From Simmondsia chinensis (Eukaryota > Streptophyta > Magnoliopsida > Caryophyllales > Simmondsiaceae): DNA of 64,000 nucleotides. Both the position numbers and the translations under genes were made by a program. The notes under the pieces are model-generated. The model ran no database searches and had not been told where the DNA came from. It saw nothing but the letters and a program-made list of their open reading frames with translations. Of this stretch, positions 45,932 to 57,645 are shown piece by piece. The first letter of the stretch is position 1, and each line of letters begins with the position of its first letter. Location of the stretch: contig JAGTTD010000007.1 in NCBI GenBank assembly GCA_018398585.1, positions 13,756,320-13,820,319 of the forward strand. Direction: 5' to 3'.

Positions 45932-48172
45932 TGTTAGGATTAATGTCCTGAAATTCAGATTTATTCTGGATATATTATTTTAATTAATAAATAAAATCGA
46001 AGTCCCAGTCGTTTCCTAGTTAAATATGTGTAAGCGAGTATTTATACTGCATGTGATTTTCTTTTGGGAGACATCCATGAGATGAGTGTAGTCCTCTGAC
46101 TACAATTTACATGTTTGTTCTAAGTGGTGTATGAGACTAAGCCACAGATAGACTTGGAACAAATGGTATGGATTGTTGTTTGAAAGGCTCGAAGTCGAAG
46201 ACAAGTTTGGACCACTTGTATGCAAAGACTATAACATGACACTTTAGATGACTTGTCTTAGTCATGTGGATGGAGATCCAAAAGTGTTAGGTTGGTGTGT
46301 TTAATAAGATTGACACACTGAGTTGGACCATGTGGGTTACTTATTTCTAGACTACTATCGGAGATAAGTAATTCACGTTGTACTATTTGAATGAAGATTC
46401 TAAATCCTGAGGGTATTTTGGACTTGTGCATGGAGCGTTAGTTACTTTGGTGTACTATAAATAAGGTCTAAACGCATGACTGAATTCCAATATACACTGG
46501 GTAGCAGCGTGAAGTGTGACAAGGATCAAGTATTTAATAGGGAATCTACAGTCTCTTCTGAGATACAGATGTCCCCTTAGTTGATTCGCAAATATTTGAA
46601 TAGTTTGGAACTTTGCTAAAGTATTCCAAGTGTTTGACACTTGAAATCTATACTATGAATATGTTCAAGTATAAATGAAATATGCAATAAAGGGCGAGTC
46701 GATAACTAATGAAAAAGCTGTGAGAAGGATAATGATAGTGGTAATATTTATCCTTTGTCATGGACATCTAGTGGAGGGGTTGTTGTCATCAATACAGTCT
46801 ATTAGGGATATATCGAATAAATGGTTTAAGTCTAGAGTGCAGTGAGATTTATTTAGTGGAATTAAGTCTCATTAATTGGTAATTAAATTATATCATATGA
46901 TGATTAATTTAACCCATTTGGAGCTAGATTTAAATTGTCCCTGAGATCCCTGCACAAGCCTCTGTATTTATTGCCATCGGAAAAATATTAAAGAAATCAT
47001 GAGATTAATTATTTATCCATGAGATGACTAAATTTAATTTGCCAAACATTATTTATAAGATGAATAAAATTAAAAATTATAAAATAAAATAATTTTGAAA
47101 AATAAAATTCATTATGAATTTTTACATGTGGGAAACAAAAAAAAAATTCAGAAATGCAAAGCCCAGGCCACGATCCGCGTATATGCGGATGCACCAACTA
47201 GCGTGCTATTGGATGGCCTAAGGGCTTAATCCGCATGAACGTGCACGGGCGAATCGCTGCCTGCCACGTGTCAAGCGGTATAAAATAAAAAATAACGATT
47301 TTTGGGCTACCAACGAAATGCGGCGTTTTGATGATTTTCTTGTACAAAACGTTGCATTTTGTTTTTTTCTTTTTTTATATGTGTCCCACATCAATTTTTT
47401 AGTTTGTTTTCGCTTCGGTAACCTACTATAAATAGAGGTACCTATTCCAGAGGTTTGGCATTGAATTAAAATTAAATTTTTTTGGTTTCTGAAAATTATT
47501 TCGGAGACCTAATTGGAGAGAAAAAATTTCGTTGAAATTTTTCTTTTCTCAGTTTAATATTTTTCGAAGCTCACACTCCAGGAAATTTGAGGTCATTGCG
47601 TAGAAGATCGCGGGGTCTCGATTTTGGTATTCTTTCAAAATTGTTAATTCTTTTTGGTTTTTCTTGTATCGGAGCAATTCCAAGTATGTTCTTCTTTTCT
47701 TCTTCTTTTAGTTTCACTTTTCTATTTATTTACAGTATTTGTTATTATGCCTGTTAAGCTTATGTATTGTTATAAAGGTATTAGAATAAAAGGTCTGTAG
47801 ATCTAAATTAAGAATTTAGATCTGCAGTTTTAAAATTATGAATTTTAAATCAACCCTAGGTTTAGAATTATGAATTCTAAACCCCTTCCGCTGCGTAAAC
47901 TTTACAAAATTAGGGAGAATTTTTGAAATTCGTTCCAACAACCAGTATTAGGGCAAAAGGCTTATAGAGATAAACCTATTCCCCAGAACTCTCGCACATG
48001 AGGTGTCACAAAGCGTGACTCTTCGACCGAGGGCTTAGGTAGAGAGAAGAGTCTCCTACATTAAGTGCTCTAATAGGTACCCCTTGTTGTGACCACAGTT
48101 GAATAACTGTGAACCCAACGATTGGTATCAGAGTTTATTTTTCCAACGAAAATTTATTTTTTTTTCCCAACA
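45932..48172 (+). mobile_element. LTR-type insertion inside chromovirus-like pol
   Basis: 2241 bp, TGTTAGGATT...CCCAACA, with perfect 5-bp target duplications TTGTA (45927-45931, 48173-48177). Removing it restores the host element's reading frame at [12 protein letters not shown]. It is LTR-like throughout and non-coding, which suggests a large solo LTR. But it also holds TTGGTATCAGAG (48122-48133), a perfect Met-tRNA primer match, only about 40 bp from its right end, and an earlier partial match after TTCCAACA near 47941. Two TATA-like boxes (ACTATAAATAAGG about 46455; ACTATAAATAGAGG about 47425). A hairpin ATCCGC/GCGGAT lies at 47173-47190. No internal proteins. Confidence 0.8.
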
Positions 48173-50940
48173 TTGTATTACCCCCTCATAGAGAGTTTGA
48201 TCATGCCATTCCCTTGAAGAAGGGGTCCAATCCGGTGAACCTTCGACCTTATAGGTATCCACACTCTCTAAAGAGTGAAATTGAACGACAAGTTGAGGAA
48301 TTGTTGAAGATAAGATTCATCAAACACAGCCAAAGTCCCTTTGCCTCGCCTGTTATATTGGTCAAGAAAAAGGATGGAACATCTGGAATGTGTATAGACT
48401 ATCAACAGTTGAACTCAGTGACAATAAAAGATAAATTTCCCATTCCAATCATCGATGATTTGCTAGATGAGCTTCATGGATCTAAGTTTTTCTCCAAGTT
48501 GAACCTGCAGTAGGGCTATTATCATATCAGGGTTAAGGAGAATGACAAATACAATACAGCTTTTCAAACACATCATGGGCATTATGAATTTATGGTCATG
48601 CCTTTTGGACTGTCTAATGCTTCAGCCACCTTTCAGGCATTGATGAATTCAGTGTTCAAGCCGTTCCTCAAAAAGTTCGTTCTGGTGTTTTTTTTTATGA
48701 CACATTGGTTTACAGTCCATCCATAGAGGTGAACTTGGACCATCTGAAGGCAGTCTTTCAGCTTATGCTGCAGAACAAATTGTATGCTAAGCTTTCCAAG
48801 TGTTCATTTGGTAGAAGGCATGTGGAGTACCTAGGCCACATTATTTCTGAGGAAGGTGTAGCTACTAACATGAGTAAGTTGCTAGCTATGAAGGATTGGC
48901 CAATGCCTAAGACCCTCAAGCAGTTACGAGGATTCCTTGGTTTGACTAGGTATTATAGGAAGTTCATAGTGGATATGGAGTTATTACAAGACCCTTGACT
49001 GAGTTGTTAAAGAAGGATGCATTTAAGTGGAGCAACCAAGCAAAGGAAGCTTTTGAATTACTCAAGGAATCGATGTCTGCTGCACCTGTTCTTGCATTGC
49101 CCGATTTTGCTCATCCTTTTGTCCTGAAAACTGATGCGAGTAGTAAGGGAATTGGGGCAGTGTTATCACAAAATGGCAAGCCTTTGGCGTATTTGAGTCA
49201 AGCTTCGAGCCTTAGAAACTAAGGGCTTTCCATATACGAGAAGGAGTACTTGGCCATACTGCTAGCAGTTCAGAAATGGCGACATTATTTGGAGGGGCAC
49301 CATTTCATAATTAAAACTGATCATCAAAGCTTAAGACATCTATTATAGTAGAGAATCAATACAAGAGTGCATAGAAAGTGTCTCATGAAGATGCTGGGTC
49401 TGCATTACACCATCAAATATAAGAAAGGCAAGGACAACAGCGCAGCTGATGCCTTGTGAAGAAGGTTGGAGGGAATGGAAATGGCTGACTGTGCAGCTCT
49501 ATCAGAGGCCTTGCCTACTTGGATGTTAGAAGTAATCAAGGCTTATGATGGAGATTCTTTTACTCAGCAGCATATTACAGCTCAGTTGGTGCAGGGGAAC
49601 TTAGGTACCGAATCAGTAATCACCATCTTGCAAGGGGTTATTAGAGTTAAGGGGAAGATTTACGTGGGTTCTGGTTCTGAGTTAAGGAAGCAAATCATTT
49701 TGGCAGCTCATAGCTCAGCATGGGGAGGTCATTCAAGCATAGAAGGTACCTATCAGAGGTTGCAGCAGTACTTCCATTGGCCTGGATTGAAGAGGGAAAT
49801 TCATGGTTTAATTCAACAATGCGAAGTTTGTCAATGAACCAAGAGTCAGCATCAGCCCTATCAAGGTCTATTACAGCCATTACCTATACCAGATAAGGCT
49901 TGGCAATACATTAGTATGGATTTCATTGAAGAGTTGCCTATATCCAAGGGAAAAGAGGTCATTTGGGTGATTGTTGATAAATTCACGAAGTACAGTCATT
50001 TTATGGCTTTTAATCATCCAATTATTGCTACGAAGCTAGCAAGACTTTTCCTAGATCACATTTATAGGCTCCATGGGCTACCTCAGTCCATAGTTTTAAA
50101 TAGGGGCAAGCTGCTTACAAGTAATTTTTGGCTTGAACTCTTCTTGTTGTTGGGGACTAACTTGGCTATGAGTTCTTTTTACCATCCCCAATCGTATGGT
50201 CAGACTAAGAGAGTCAACCAATGCATTGAGCAATACTTGAAGAGTATGACATTTACTCATCCTAGAAATTGGCACAAGTGGCTTTCCCTTGTAGAATTTT
50301 GGTATAACACTCATTACAACACATCTCTCGCGACTACACCATTCAAGGCTTTATATGGGTATGACCCACTAGCACCAGTGCTATTCCAAGGGGTAGTTTC
50401 TCATGTATCTAAAGTAAACATAGAATAGAGGAAATAGCTGGTACAACAACTTAAGGATCATCATCTACAGGTAGCCAGGCTCGAATGAAGTATTTTGCAT
50501 ATAGGAAACAAACAGAGAAGTCTTTTGAGGTTGGGCACCTTGTCTTCCTGAAACTGCAACTGTATAGGCAGCCTTCCTTGGCTGTGCGCAAGAACATCAA
50601 ATTGAGTGCTTGATTTTTTGGTCCTTACAAGGTGCTAGAGAAAATTGGAAAGGTTGCTTATCGATTAGAACTACCAGATGATTCAACAGTGCATCCTGTT
50701 TTCCATGTCTCCTTGCTTAAGAAGTATATTGCAGCTGACACTGTGGTTGCTGTGGAACAACATCAAGCCACCTTGCAGGGTATGCTGATTTTGCAGCCTG
50801 AGTGTATTTTACAGTCACGGGTGGCTCAGCAGTAAGGTAACCAGCAGCAGGAGGTGTTGGTTCAATGGAGTAATCTAGATCCTAGCCAAGTTACTTGGGA
50901 AGCTTTGCTTTTCCTTCGTTCTCAGTTCCCTAATCTCCAT
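48173..50940 (+). pseudogene. Chromovirus-like RT, RNase H, integrase, chromodomain-like tail
   Basis: [35 protein letters not shown] (to 48513), [13 protein letters not shown] (about 48600). The catalytic block falls in a T9 run (about 48690) and reads FFYDTLVYS, so one Asp of FFDD is gone and the frame shifts. RNase [18 protein letters not shown] (about 49125). Integrase: HSSAWGGHSSI, QQCEVCQ, then MDFIEELP (Asp kept), VLNRGK (Asp to Asn), YGQTKRVNQ (Glu to Lys), so two of three DDE residues are lost. Tail: [10 protein letters not shown] (GPY/F region) and VLVQWSNLDPSQVTWE (about 50855-50900), chromodomain-like. Confidence 0.88.
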
Positions 50941-50974
50941 TCTTAAGACAAGAATGGTTCGAAGGGGAAGAAAT

Positions 50975-51251
50975 TGTTACATTTGGGACTAACTGATTGT
51001 TGAAATTGTAATGTTGAGTTCTGTTGAAAGGCAAGAGGAAAGGCGGGAAATTCAATTAGTTGTTAAGTCAGTATTTCTAGCCCATTCTTAAGCTAGGATT
51101 AGTATAAATAGATCAATCTCTTATATGGATCATTTCTCATGAATGAAAATATCTTTGATTCTCTCTAATCTCTCATTTCCTATCTCTTCTCTTCTCATCT
51201 TACTCTCTCCTTCCCTAGGTTATGAATCAAGTTTGATCTTAATTCATAACA
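50975..51251 (+). repeat. 3' LTR of chromovirus-like element
   Basis: 277 bp, TGTTACATTT...CATAACA, with the same TATA region and terminal palindrome as the 5' copy but an internal deletion of about 50 bp. Confidence 0.9.
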
Positions 51252-51256
51252 ATTTA

Positions 51257-51731
51257 CAAATGGGATAGACGTGCCTTTATTAAGAAGGGGGCAAAGCTTA
51301 TGGCATAAGAGAAAATATTATGAAGGGGAAGAGAGGAAGTTCTCAAGGTAACCTCTAAGGCTTTCCTTCCTCATTCTCACCATGGATCACCTCTCTGGAG
51401 TAATAATCGTTCAAGCCTCTGACTCTTCTTAGGCTAAGTATTTTTTCTTTATTATGTCTATTTATTATCTGCCTTTATTATTATTTCATGATATTAATAC
51501 TGACTTGAACATCGGAGGGGTCTCTTGTGGGTTACCCTATGGGCCCCTCTAACTGTTTTGTTCAATTTTGCAGGGAAAATCATGCCGGATTTGTAGTTAG
51601 AGCATGCGTTCAGCCCATCCTAATGAACCCGCCTCATACGAAGCCCAAATATGATGTATAAGCACACTAACCCCAAACATAATAAACACTTACTACACCA
51701 AAAATTCTCCTCTCTTTAAGGAGCTCTCTCA
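51257..51731 (+). repeat. Tat-type LTR (copy C), right piece
   Basis: Continues copy C after the inserted element: GTTCAAGCCTCTGACTCTTC, ATCGGAGGGGTCTC, GGGCCCCTCTAACTGTT, TTTTGCAGG and ATGATGTATAAGCACACTAA, in the same order as copies A and B. It ends at the copia insertion. Confidence 0.65.
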
Positions 51732-52510
51732 TGTTGGAAATGTAACAAAGCATAACCAACATTGAAATTTGAAGTCTTATTTTAAATTCCATATCCCACA
51801 TTGGTAGTTTAAGGGAAGGATGTTTTATATATAACCTTGTAAATACAAGGACTTGAACTAAGTAATGGAAGAGAGAAAGGTGGGACCACACGCGCACATG
51901 CGCCGCCCGCTTACCGTGCTCGAGCGTGGTTGTGGGTGTTCTTTTTACTTACTGGTATTCTTATTTTATTGCAAATTCCTTTCTTAAATGGGTATTTTTT
52001 TCGTCTCGTAAAACTGAACTGTTTTGTTCTCCCGATGTTGCTCCGTTACTACCAAAGGGACACACCTCTCCATGGTGTCCATTGCTGCTCCATTACTGAC
52101 GCATCTCTCTAAGTTGATTATAGGGACGCATCTTTCCAAGTGGACTATTGGGTGGTTACAACAGTCATATTCTTTAGATATAAATAATTGCATTTCATCT
52201 CAGTCTAAAATCGTCCAAAAATCAAAGCTTCCTCTTCTTCCTCTACTATCTTCTTCTTGCTTCTCATCTCTAAGTCTAGGCAAAGTTTTCTTAGCATCCC
52301 TTCCGGCTTCTAACGAGTGCACGTTATAGGTTGGATCGCGTCAATACTGGAGGATGGCTGAGGGTTACTCTGTATGCACCCTAGCAGCGGCGTAATTGTC
52401 TTTTAGAATAGTGGCTTGTCCCACGGCCTAATTATTCGCTTTGTAAGATCTTTCCTCGCTTTATCGATTTCGTTGTTGTGCTTCATTTTTTTTCTACTTA
52501 CTGTTTAACA
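51732..52510 (+). repeat. 5' LTR of copia element
   Basis: 779 bp. Contains TATAAATAATTGCATTTC (about 52178) as a likely TATA region. GC-rich CGCGCACATGCGCCGCC near 51890 corresponds to the C19 tract in the other copy. Confidence 0.9.
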
Positions 52511-52537
52511 ACAATCTAGAAGACGATTTATTTAATC

Positions 52538-53555
52538 ATGGCAACAAAACTCCCTCTTTTCGATATGTCTAAAGTTGAACCGCTAAATGTGAAGAATTAT
52601 AAACGCTGGTCGCTTAAGCTACTATTCTATCTAGAATAATTGAACATCGATTATGTCATTTATGAAAAGAAGGTTCCTGAAAAAGAAATTGCTAAACTCA
52701 CCTATGAAGAAAAATTTACTGCAAACAACAAAGCTTGTAGGGGAACACTGCTGCATTATATGAGCGATAATCTATTTGATATGTATGTTAAAATGGACCT
52801 TGCTGAAGAAATATGGGAGCGACGATGCAGGTAGTAGAAAATATGTTGTTAGTAAATGGATGGATTTTAAAGTAGTTGGTGACAAACCAATCATTGACCA
52901 AGTACACGAATATGAAAACATTATAACCACTCTACTATAGAAGGTCTGAAAATCTGTGAAATCACTCAAGCTTACATTCTTATCGAAAAGCTTCCGCCAT
53001 CGTGGAAGGATTATAGAAACCTGCTCATGCATAAGAAAAAAAGGTCTATACTCGAAAGAACTTGTGGGTCATCAGAAAATTGAAGAGAAAATAGGCCAAA
53101 AGATAAGGCAAACTCGCACTCTAATTATTCAAAAGCTAACATTGTCAAAATAAAAGATGCCTCCTCTGACAGGTTTAAGGGAAAGAGAGAAATGTATCAC
53201 TCCAACCTCAAGCCCAAGGAAAAAATTCACAAGACGAAGACCAAGTTCCAAGGAGAATTCTATTTCTATGGGAAACATAGACACAAAGCAAAGGATTGTA
53301 GAAACAAAAAGAACCAATTCAAAGACAATAAGAACAAGGCAAATCTTGTAAAAACAGACAATATCATAGTTGTGGTCTCAGAAGTGAACTTAGCGAACAA
53401 CATGACAGAATGGATAGTGGATATAGGCCCTACCAGACACATCTGTGCACATCGGAACATGTTTGAAGAATACCAGACAGTAGATGATGGCGACGTGGTC
53501 TACATGGGAAACGCAGCAACTGTGCCAATCCTCGGAAAAGGGAACATTAGGGAGC
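52538..53555 (+). pseudogene. Copia gag and protease remnant
   Basis: ATG 52538: MATKLPLFDMSKVEPLNVKN, YKRWSLKLLFYLE then stop; MNIDYVIYEKK to 52834; then KYVVSKWMDFKVV in another frame. The zinc knuckle near 53258-53300 reads FYFYGKHRHKAKDCRNKK, so both leading Cys of CxxC are Phe/Tyr and it cannot bind zinc normally. Protease: EWIVDIGPTRHICAH (about 53410), Asp kept but the DSGA motif is DIGP. The sequence then jumps straight to RT at about 53555. Confidence 0.8.
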
Positions 53556-55358
53556 TGACTATTTTGACACATACTCACCCGTCATTAAAATAGCCACTAT
53601 CAGGGCTTTGATTGCTATCGCATCTATTTGTAGTTTGTTTGTCCATCAAACGGATGTTAAAACTGATTTTTTGAATGGTGACTTTGACGAAGAAATTTAT
53701 ATGGAACAACTAGAGGGATTTGTAGTTTCGGGCCAAGAAAAGAAAGTGCGTAAGCTAATCAAATCTCTATATGACCTAAAACAAGCACCAAAGCAGTGGC
53801 ATGAAAATTTTAGGGTAAATTATAGAAAACTCCCTTGTATTTTGCTTAAAAAGCAGAAAACCCTCCTCACAAATAAAAGTATTCACAAAACCCCCCTCGC
53901 TTTTAAAATTTATCACTTAACTCCCATGCTATATTCTTTTTTTATTTTTGGGACCATTTTGCCCCTCAAAAGTGAGGGAGTTAAATGTTTAATTATATTT
54001 TTAGAAGGATTTATAATATTAGGCAAAAATTAGAAAAATTTTATATTTTTTGCAATAGAATTAAGGGAATTTTTTAAATTTATAAAAAAATATAATTATT
54101 TTAATTAATTATAGTAATGATATCATTAGTTTAGAAGATAAAATATATTTTTAAAATTTCATAAAAATATTATAAGATAAAATATAATATTTTTGTTGAT
54201 ATTATAATATCACTACCATATAATTAATTAAAATAATAATTTTTATAAATATAGAAAGCCTTTTTTAAAAAAATACAAAAAATATTTTATTTTTTCTCAA
54301 AACATAAAATCCTACCTAAAAATAAAATCAAATACTTAAGTATTAGATTTTAAGGGGCAAAATGGTCAAAAAAAATTTGTTTGGGGGCAAAGTAATAAAG
54401 TTTTAAAAGTGAGGGGGTTTAATGAGTGATTTTATTTGTGAGGGGAGTTTTCAATTATTGAAGCAAAAGTCATGCAGTTTCTATAATTTACCCAAAAATT
54501 TAATAGCACTTTGATCGCTAACAACTTTCGTGTGAATAAAAGACTCTTGTTTATACTCTAAGTCTGATCATAATATATGTGTTATAATTTGCTTACACGT
54601 TGATGATATGTTGAATTTTGGCACAACTCTGAGCATTGTCACCGAGACTAAAAACTTTCTAAGTTCCAAATTCAAAATAAAGTACCTAGGTGAGACAAAC
54701 GTAATATTAGGAGTTAAAATTATGAGGACTCTTGAAGGTATCAGCCTTAATCATTCTCACTATGTTGAAAATTTTTTTAGAAGGTTTGATATGTTTGATG
54801 TCGATTCAGTAAGACACCTTATGACCCTAGCATACACTTGACTAAACATAAAGGTGTTGCAATGTGCCAATCTGAATATGCTAAGATAATTGGAAGTGCT
54901 ATGTTCTTAATAAACTATATAAGGCCTGACATTGCATATGCGGTGAGCAGACATAGTAGATACACTCATAATCCCAATGAAGAACATTGGAATGCTTTAA
55001 AAAGATTGCTTAAATATTTAAAAGGAACCATGGACTGGGGACTTCACTTTACAAAATTTCATGTTGTATTACAAGGATATAGTGATGCTAAATAAGTATC
55101 TGATAACAATGAAATTAAATCCACTAATGGCTATGTTTTACACTAGGTGGAGGAGCTATATCCTAGAAGTTGATTAAGCAATCTTGTACTGCCAAGTCTA
55201 TCATGGAATCAGAATTTATTGCTCTTGGGTTAGCAGGACAAGAAGCCGAATGGCTGAGAAGCTTACTTCCAGATGTGCCATTGCGGGGCCATCCAGCTCC
55301 ATCAGTCACATTGCATTGTGACAGTCAAGTTGCCATTGTTGTAGCAAACAATATATGA
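53556..55358 (+). pseudogene. Copia RT and RNase H remnant
   Basis: RT begins DYFDTYSPVIKIATI (about 53558), then VKTDFLNGDFDEEIYMEQLE and SLYDLKQAPKQWHENF (to 53812). It is interrupted by the MITE and resumes at 54503 with STLIANNF. Catalytic block LHVDDMLNFG (about 54595-54620), with His for the usual Tyr before VDD. KIKYLGETNVILGVKI follows, then [20 protein letters not shown] (about 54925) and RNase H with SIMESEFIALGLAGQEAEWL and LHCDSQVAI, ending TGA at 55358. At least three frame breaks. Confidence 0.85.
53813..54493. mobile_element. Mutator-like MITE
   Basis: 681 bp with terminal inverted repeats GGGTAAATTATAGAAA / TTTCTATAATTTACCC, longer with gaps. The flanking 9 bp AAAATTTTA (53804-53812) and AAAAATTTA (54494-54502) match at 8 of 9, the Mutator length. 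The two halves are loosely complementary overall (ACCCTCCTCACAAATAAAA near 53860 against TTTTATTTGTGAGGGGAGT near 54432), so the whole unit can fold on itself. No coding. Confidence 0.85.
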
Positions 55359-56053
55359 AGTCAGAAAAGAACCTCGCAAATCCAATAATGAAAGGCGTTT
55401 GTCGAAAAATTGTATTAGAAACATCAAGGGGGATGGGATTATAGTATGTAAAGTGAATTGACTGTGATGTATCTCAGCCTAGTTTATACAGGTTCAATGA
55501 GTAAGTTATAGTTCAGTTTGATTATGCACTATATTAAACAATTGTCCCTTCGTATGATGTTGACAGTTTTGGGCAATCCATAGCCATAGTTTTGGTGGCG
55601 TGAGCTGAGTGACACTTGACGGAACTCGGTAATTGTTACTAGGGTGATAAGGATGAGCATTAGCTCTTAATGGACCCATAGCTATTATTTGGTGGTGCGA
55701 ATTAACAGGCACTTGATGGGATCCACTTATATAGGTATGCGGGTGTGCCCAAACCCTATTTAGGTCTGATACTTGCCTTCTACGGCATCTATGAGAATCT
55801 AAGACAGACGCATGGTTGATAAAAGTGTCAAACTGCAGGATCTACTGAGATATTTTGAGCTTGGTATGTGCTCAGGTGGAAGACTATACAACCTCTTGTC
55901 AAGTTCAAAACAAAAGTTACCTGACAAGGTGTTGGTCTTAAACTTGTTATCTACTAGATGTCGATTCAAGTCGCGAGACATCGACATTGAAAAGCTAAGC
56001 TCGTCTTTTCACCCAGACTATTCTCTTTCTTTGAGATCTGTGACATTTGTAAC

Positions 56054-56830
56054 TGTTGGAAATGTAACAAAGCATAACCCACATTAAAATTTAAAGTCAT
56101 ACTTTAAACCTCATATCCCACATTGGTAGTTTAGAGAAGGGAAGGGTGGTTTAGATATAACCTTATAAAGACAAGGACTTTAACTAAGTAACGGGTGAGA
56201 GAAGCTCCACCCCCCCCCCCCCCCCCCCGGGCGGCAGCACCACGCCGTGCTCAGGTGTGGGTGTTCTTTTTACTTACTAGTATTTGTATTTTATCGGAAA
56301 TTCCTTTCTTAAACAGGCAGTTTTCCGTCTCGCAAAACCGCACTGTTTTGTTCTCTTGATGTTGCTCCATTACTACCGAAGGGATACGCCTCTCCATGGC
56401 GCCCATTGCTGCTTCATTAATGACGCGTCTCTCCAAGCTGATTGTAGAGACGCGTCTCTCTAAGCTCACTATTGGGTGGTTCCAACAGTCATATTCTTTG
56501 GCTATAAATAGTCGCATTTCAGCTCAGTCTCAAATCATCAAAAAATCAAAGCTTCCTCTTCTTCCTCTCTTTCCTCTCACTTCTCATCTCTAAGTCTGGG
56601 CAAAGATTTCGTAGCGTCCCTCCCGACTTCTAGCAAGTGCACGTTATAGGTCGAATCACATTAATCCTGGAGGACGACTGCCGGTTACTCTGTATGCACC
56701 CAGGCAGCGGTGAAACCATCTTTTAAGACAATGGCTTTTAACAACGGTGCGGTTATTTGCTTTGTAAAATCTTGCCTCACTTTATCGATTTCGTTGCTAT
56801 GTTTGATTGTTTTCTGCTTACTGTTTAACA
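56054..56830 (+). repeat. 3' LTR of copia element
   Basis: 777 bp, clearly diverged from the 5' copy by many scattered substitutions, and carrying a C19 run (56210-56228) where the 5' LTR has mixed GC-rich sequence. 56836-57109 beyond it is non-coding spacer with a tandem CTCCAACCTTCATGATCTT pair near 56875-56910. Confidence 0.9.
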
Positions 56831-57109
56831 TCTCATCCTCTCTTTAAGGCTCTCCATCATCTCTTAAAGATTCTCCAACCTTCATGATCTTCTCCAACCT
56901 TCATGATCTTCAAGAAATCTTCATGAGACTGTCCATGCTAGCTTATTCTTATCACTAACCAACTCTCCTTGCTAGCCAAGTGTTCTTGCTAGCCTACTCA
57001 TCATGTTGGCCCACAAAAGGCTTAGCTAGCGAAACCTTCATCCTGCTAGTCTATTAAAGCCTTGAGAAGGTCCTAGCCCAGTCTTTCATTGGCCCTTTTT
57101 ATCATATTC

Positions 57110-57631
57110 TGTTACAAACTGAGAACCCGAGGTTTGAGTTCAAATCGTGGGAATTCGCGGGAATATTGGTTGGTAGTTAAATTTGGTTAAATCTATTAAA
57201 ATGATCTGCTAGTATGATGCTGCTGCTGCGTAGTTGCTTGCTGTTTTGCTGCTGTTATTTGTTGCTACTGCTGCTGCTGATTAGTTACTGTTAAATTTGT
57301 TCTATTTTGGCGCCAATAATATTACATACAAATACTACTTAGTTAGAATACATTCTAGAATGTTCTAAAGATGGTTAGATGCATTGCATTTACTTGTTAG
57401 CTTGTTATAAATAAGTGAAAACTGTAATGTTCAGCACCAAGGAATGAAATATCTGAAAATTCTCTCAATTTGAGATTTAAACTCTATTTTCTCATCCCCT
57501 TCCCTTCTTTCTCTCATCTAATTCTAAACTCTACTCTCTCATCTCAATATTCAATTCTTTCTCATCCCAAACTCTCAATCTATCCGCATTTTATATTAGT
57601 TTACGTTCGTGGTTCAAGCCCGAGCGTAACA
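57110..57631 (+). repeat. 5' LTR of 3.7-kb element
   Basis: 522 bp, TGTTACAAAC...GCGTAACA. TATAAATAAGTGAAAACTGT (about 57408) is the likely TATA region. A GCTGCT-rich stretch lies at 57218-57290. Confidence 0.93.
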
Positions 57632-57633
57632 AG

Positions 57634-57645
57634 TGGTATCAGAGC
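57634..57645 (+). other. Primer binding site, Met-tRNA
   Basis: TGGTATCAGAGC, exact, two bases after the LTR. The leader 57646-58556 is non-coding with two A12-A13 runs. Confidence 0.9.

Larger units (their letters stand above)
43449..51251 (+). mobile_element. Chromovirus-like Ty3-gypsy retrotransposon
   Basis: LTRs 43449-43778 and 50975-51251; primer site TGATATCAGAGC (43781-43792); polypurine tract GAAGGGGAAGAAAT before the 3' LTR; flanking TTTTA and ATTTA (4 of 5). Order gag, protease, RT, RNase H, integrase, chromodomain-like tail. A 2.2-kb insertion (45932-48172) splits pol. The 3' LTR has lost about 50 bp (the GGCGGCTATTGTTGAG segment of the 5' copy). Several catalytic residues are changed, so the copy is dead. 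Sub-lineage not determined. Confidence 0.9.
51732..56830 (+). mobile_element. Ty1-copia retrotransposon, deleted
   Basis: LTRs 51732-52510 and 56054-56830 (TGTTGGAAAT...TTTAACA) with perfect target duplication TCTCA (51727-51731, 56831-56835). Interior order gag, zinc knuckle, protease, then directly RT and RNase H: the GAG-pre-integrase and integrase region is deleted. A Mutator-like MITE (53813-54493) sits inside RT. I could not identify a primer site after the 5' LTR. 55380-56053 between RNase H and the 3' LTR is non-coding. Confidence 0.9.
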
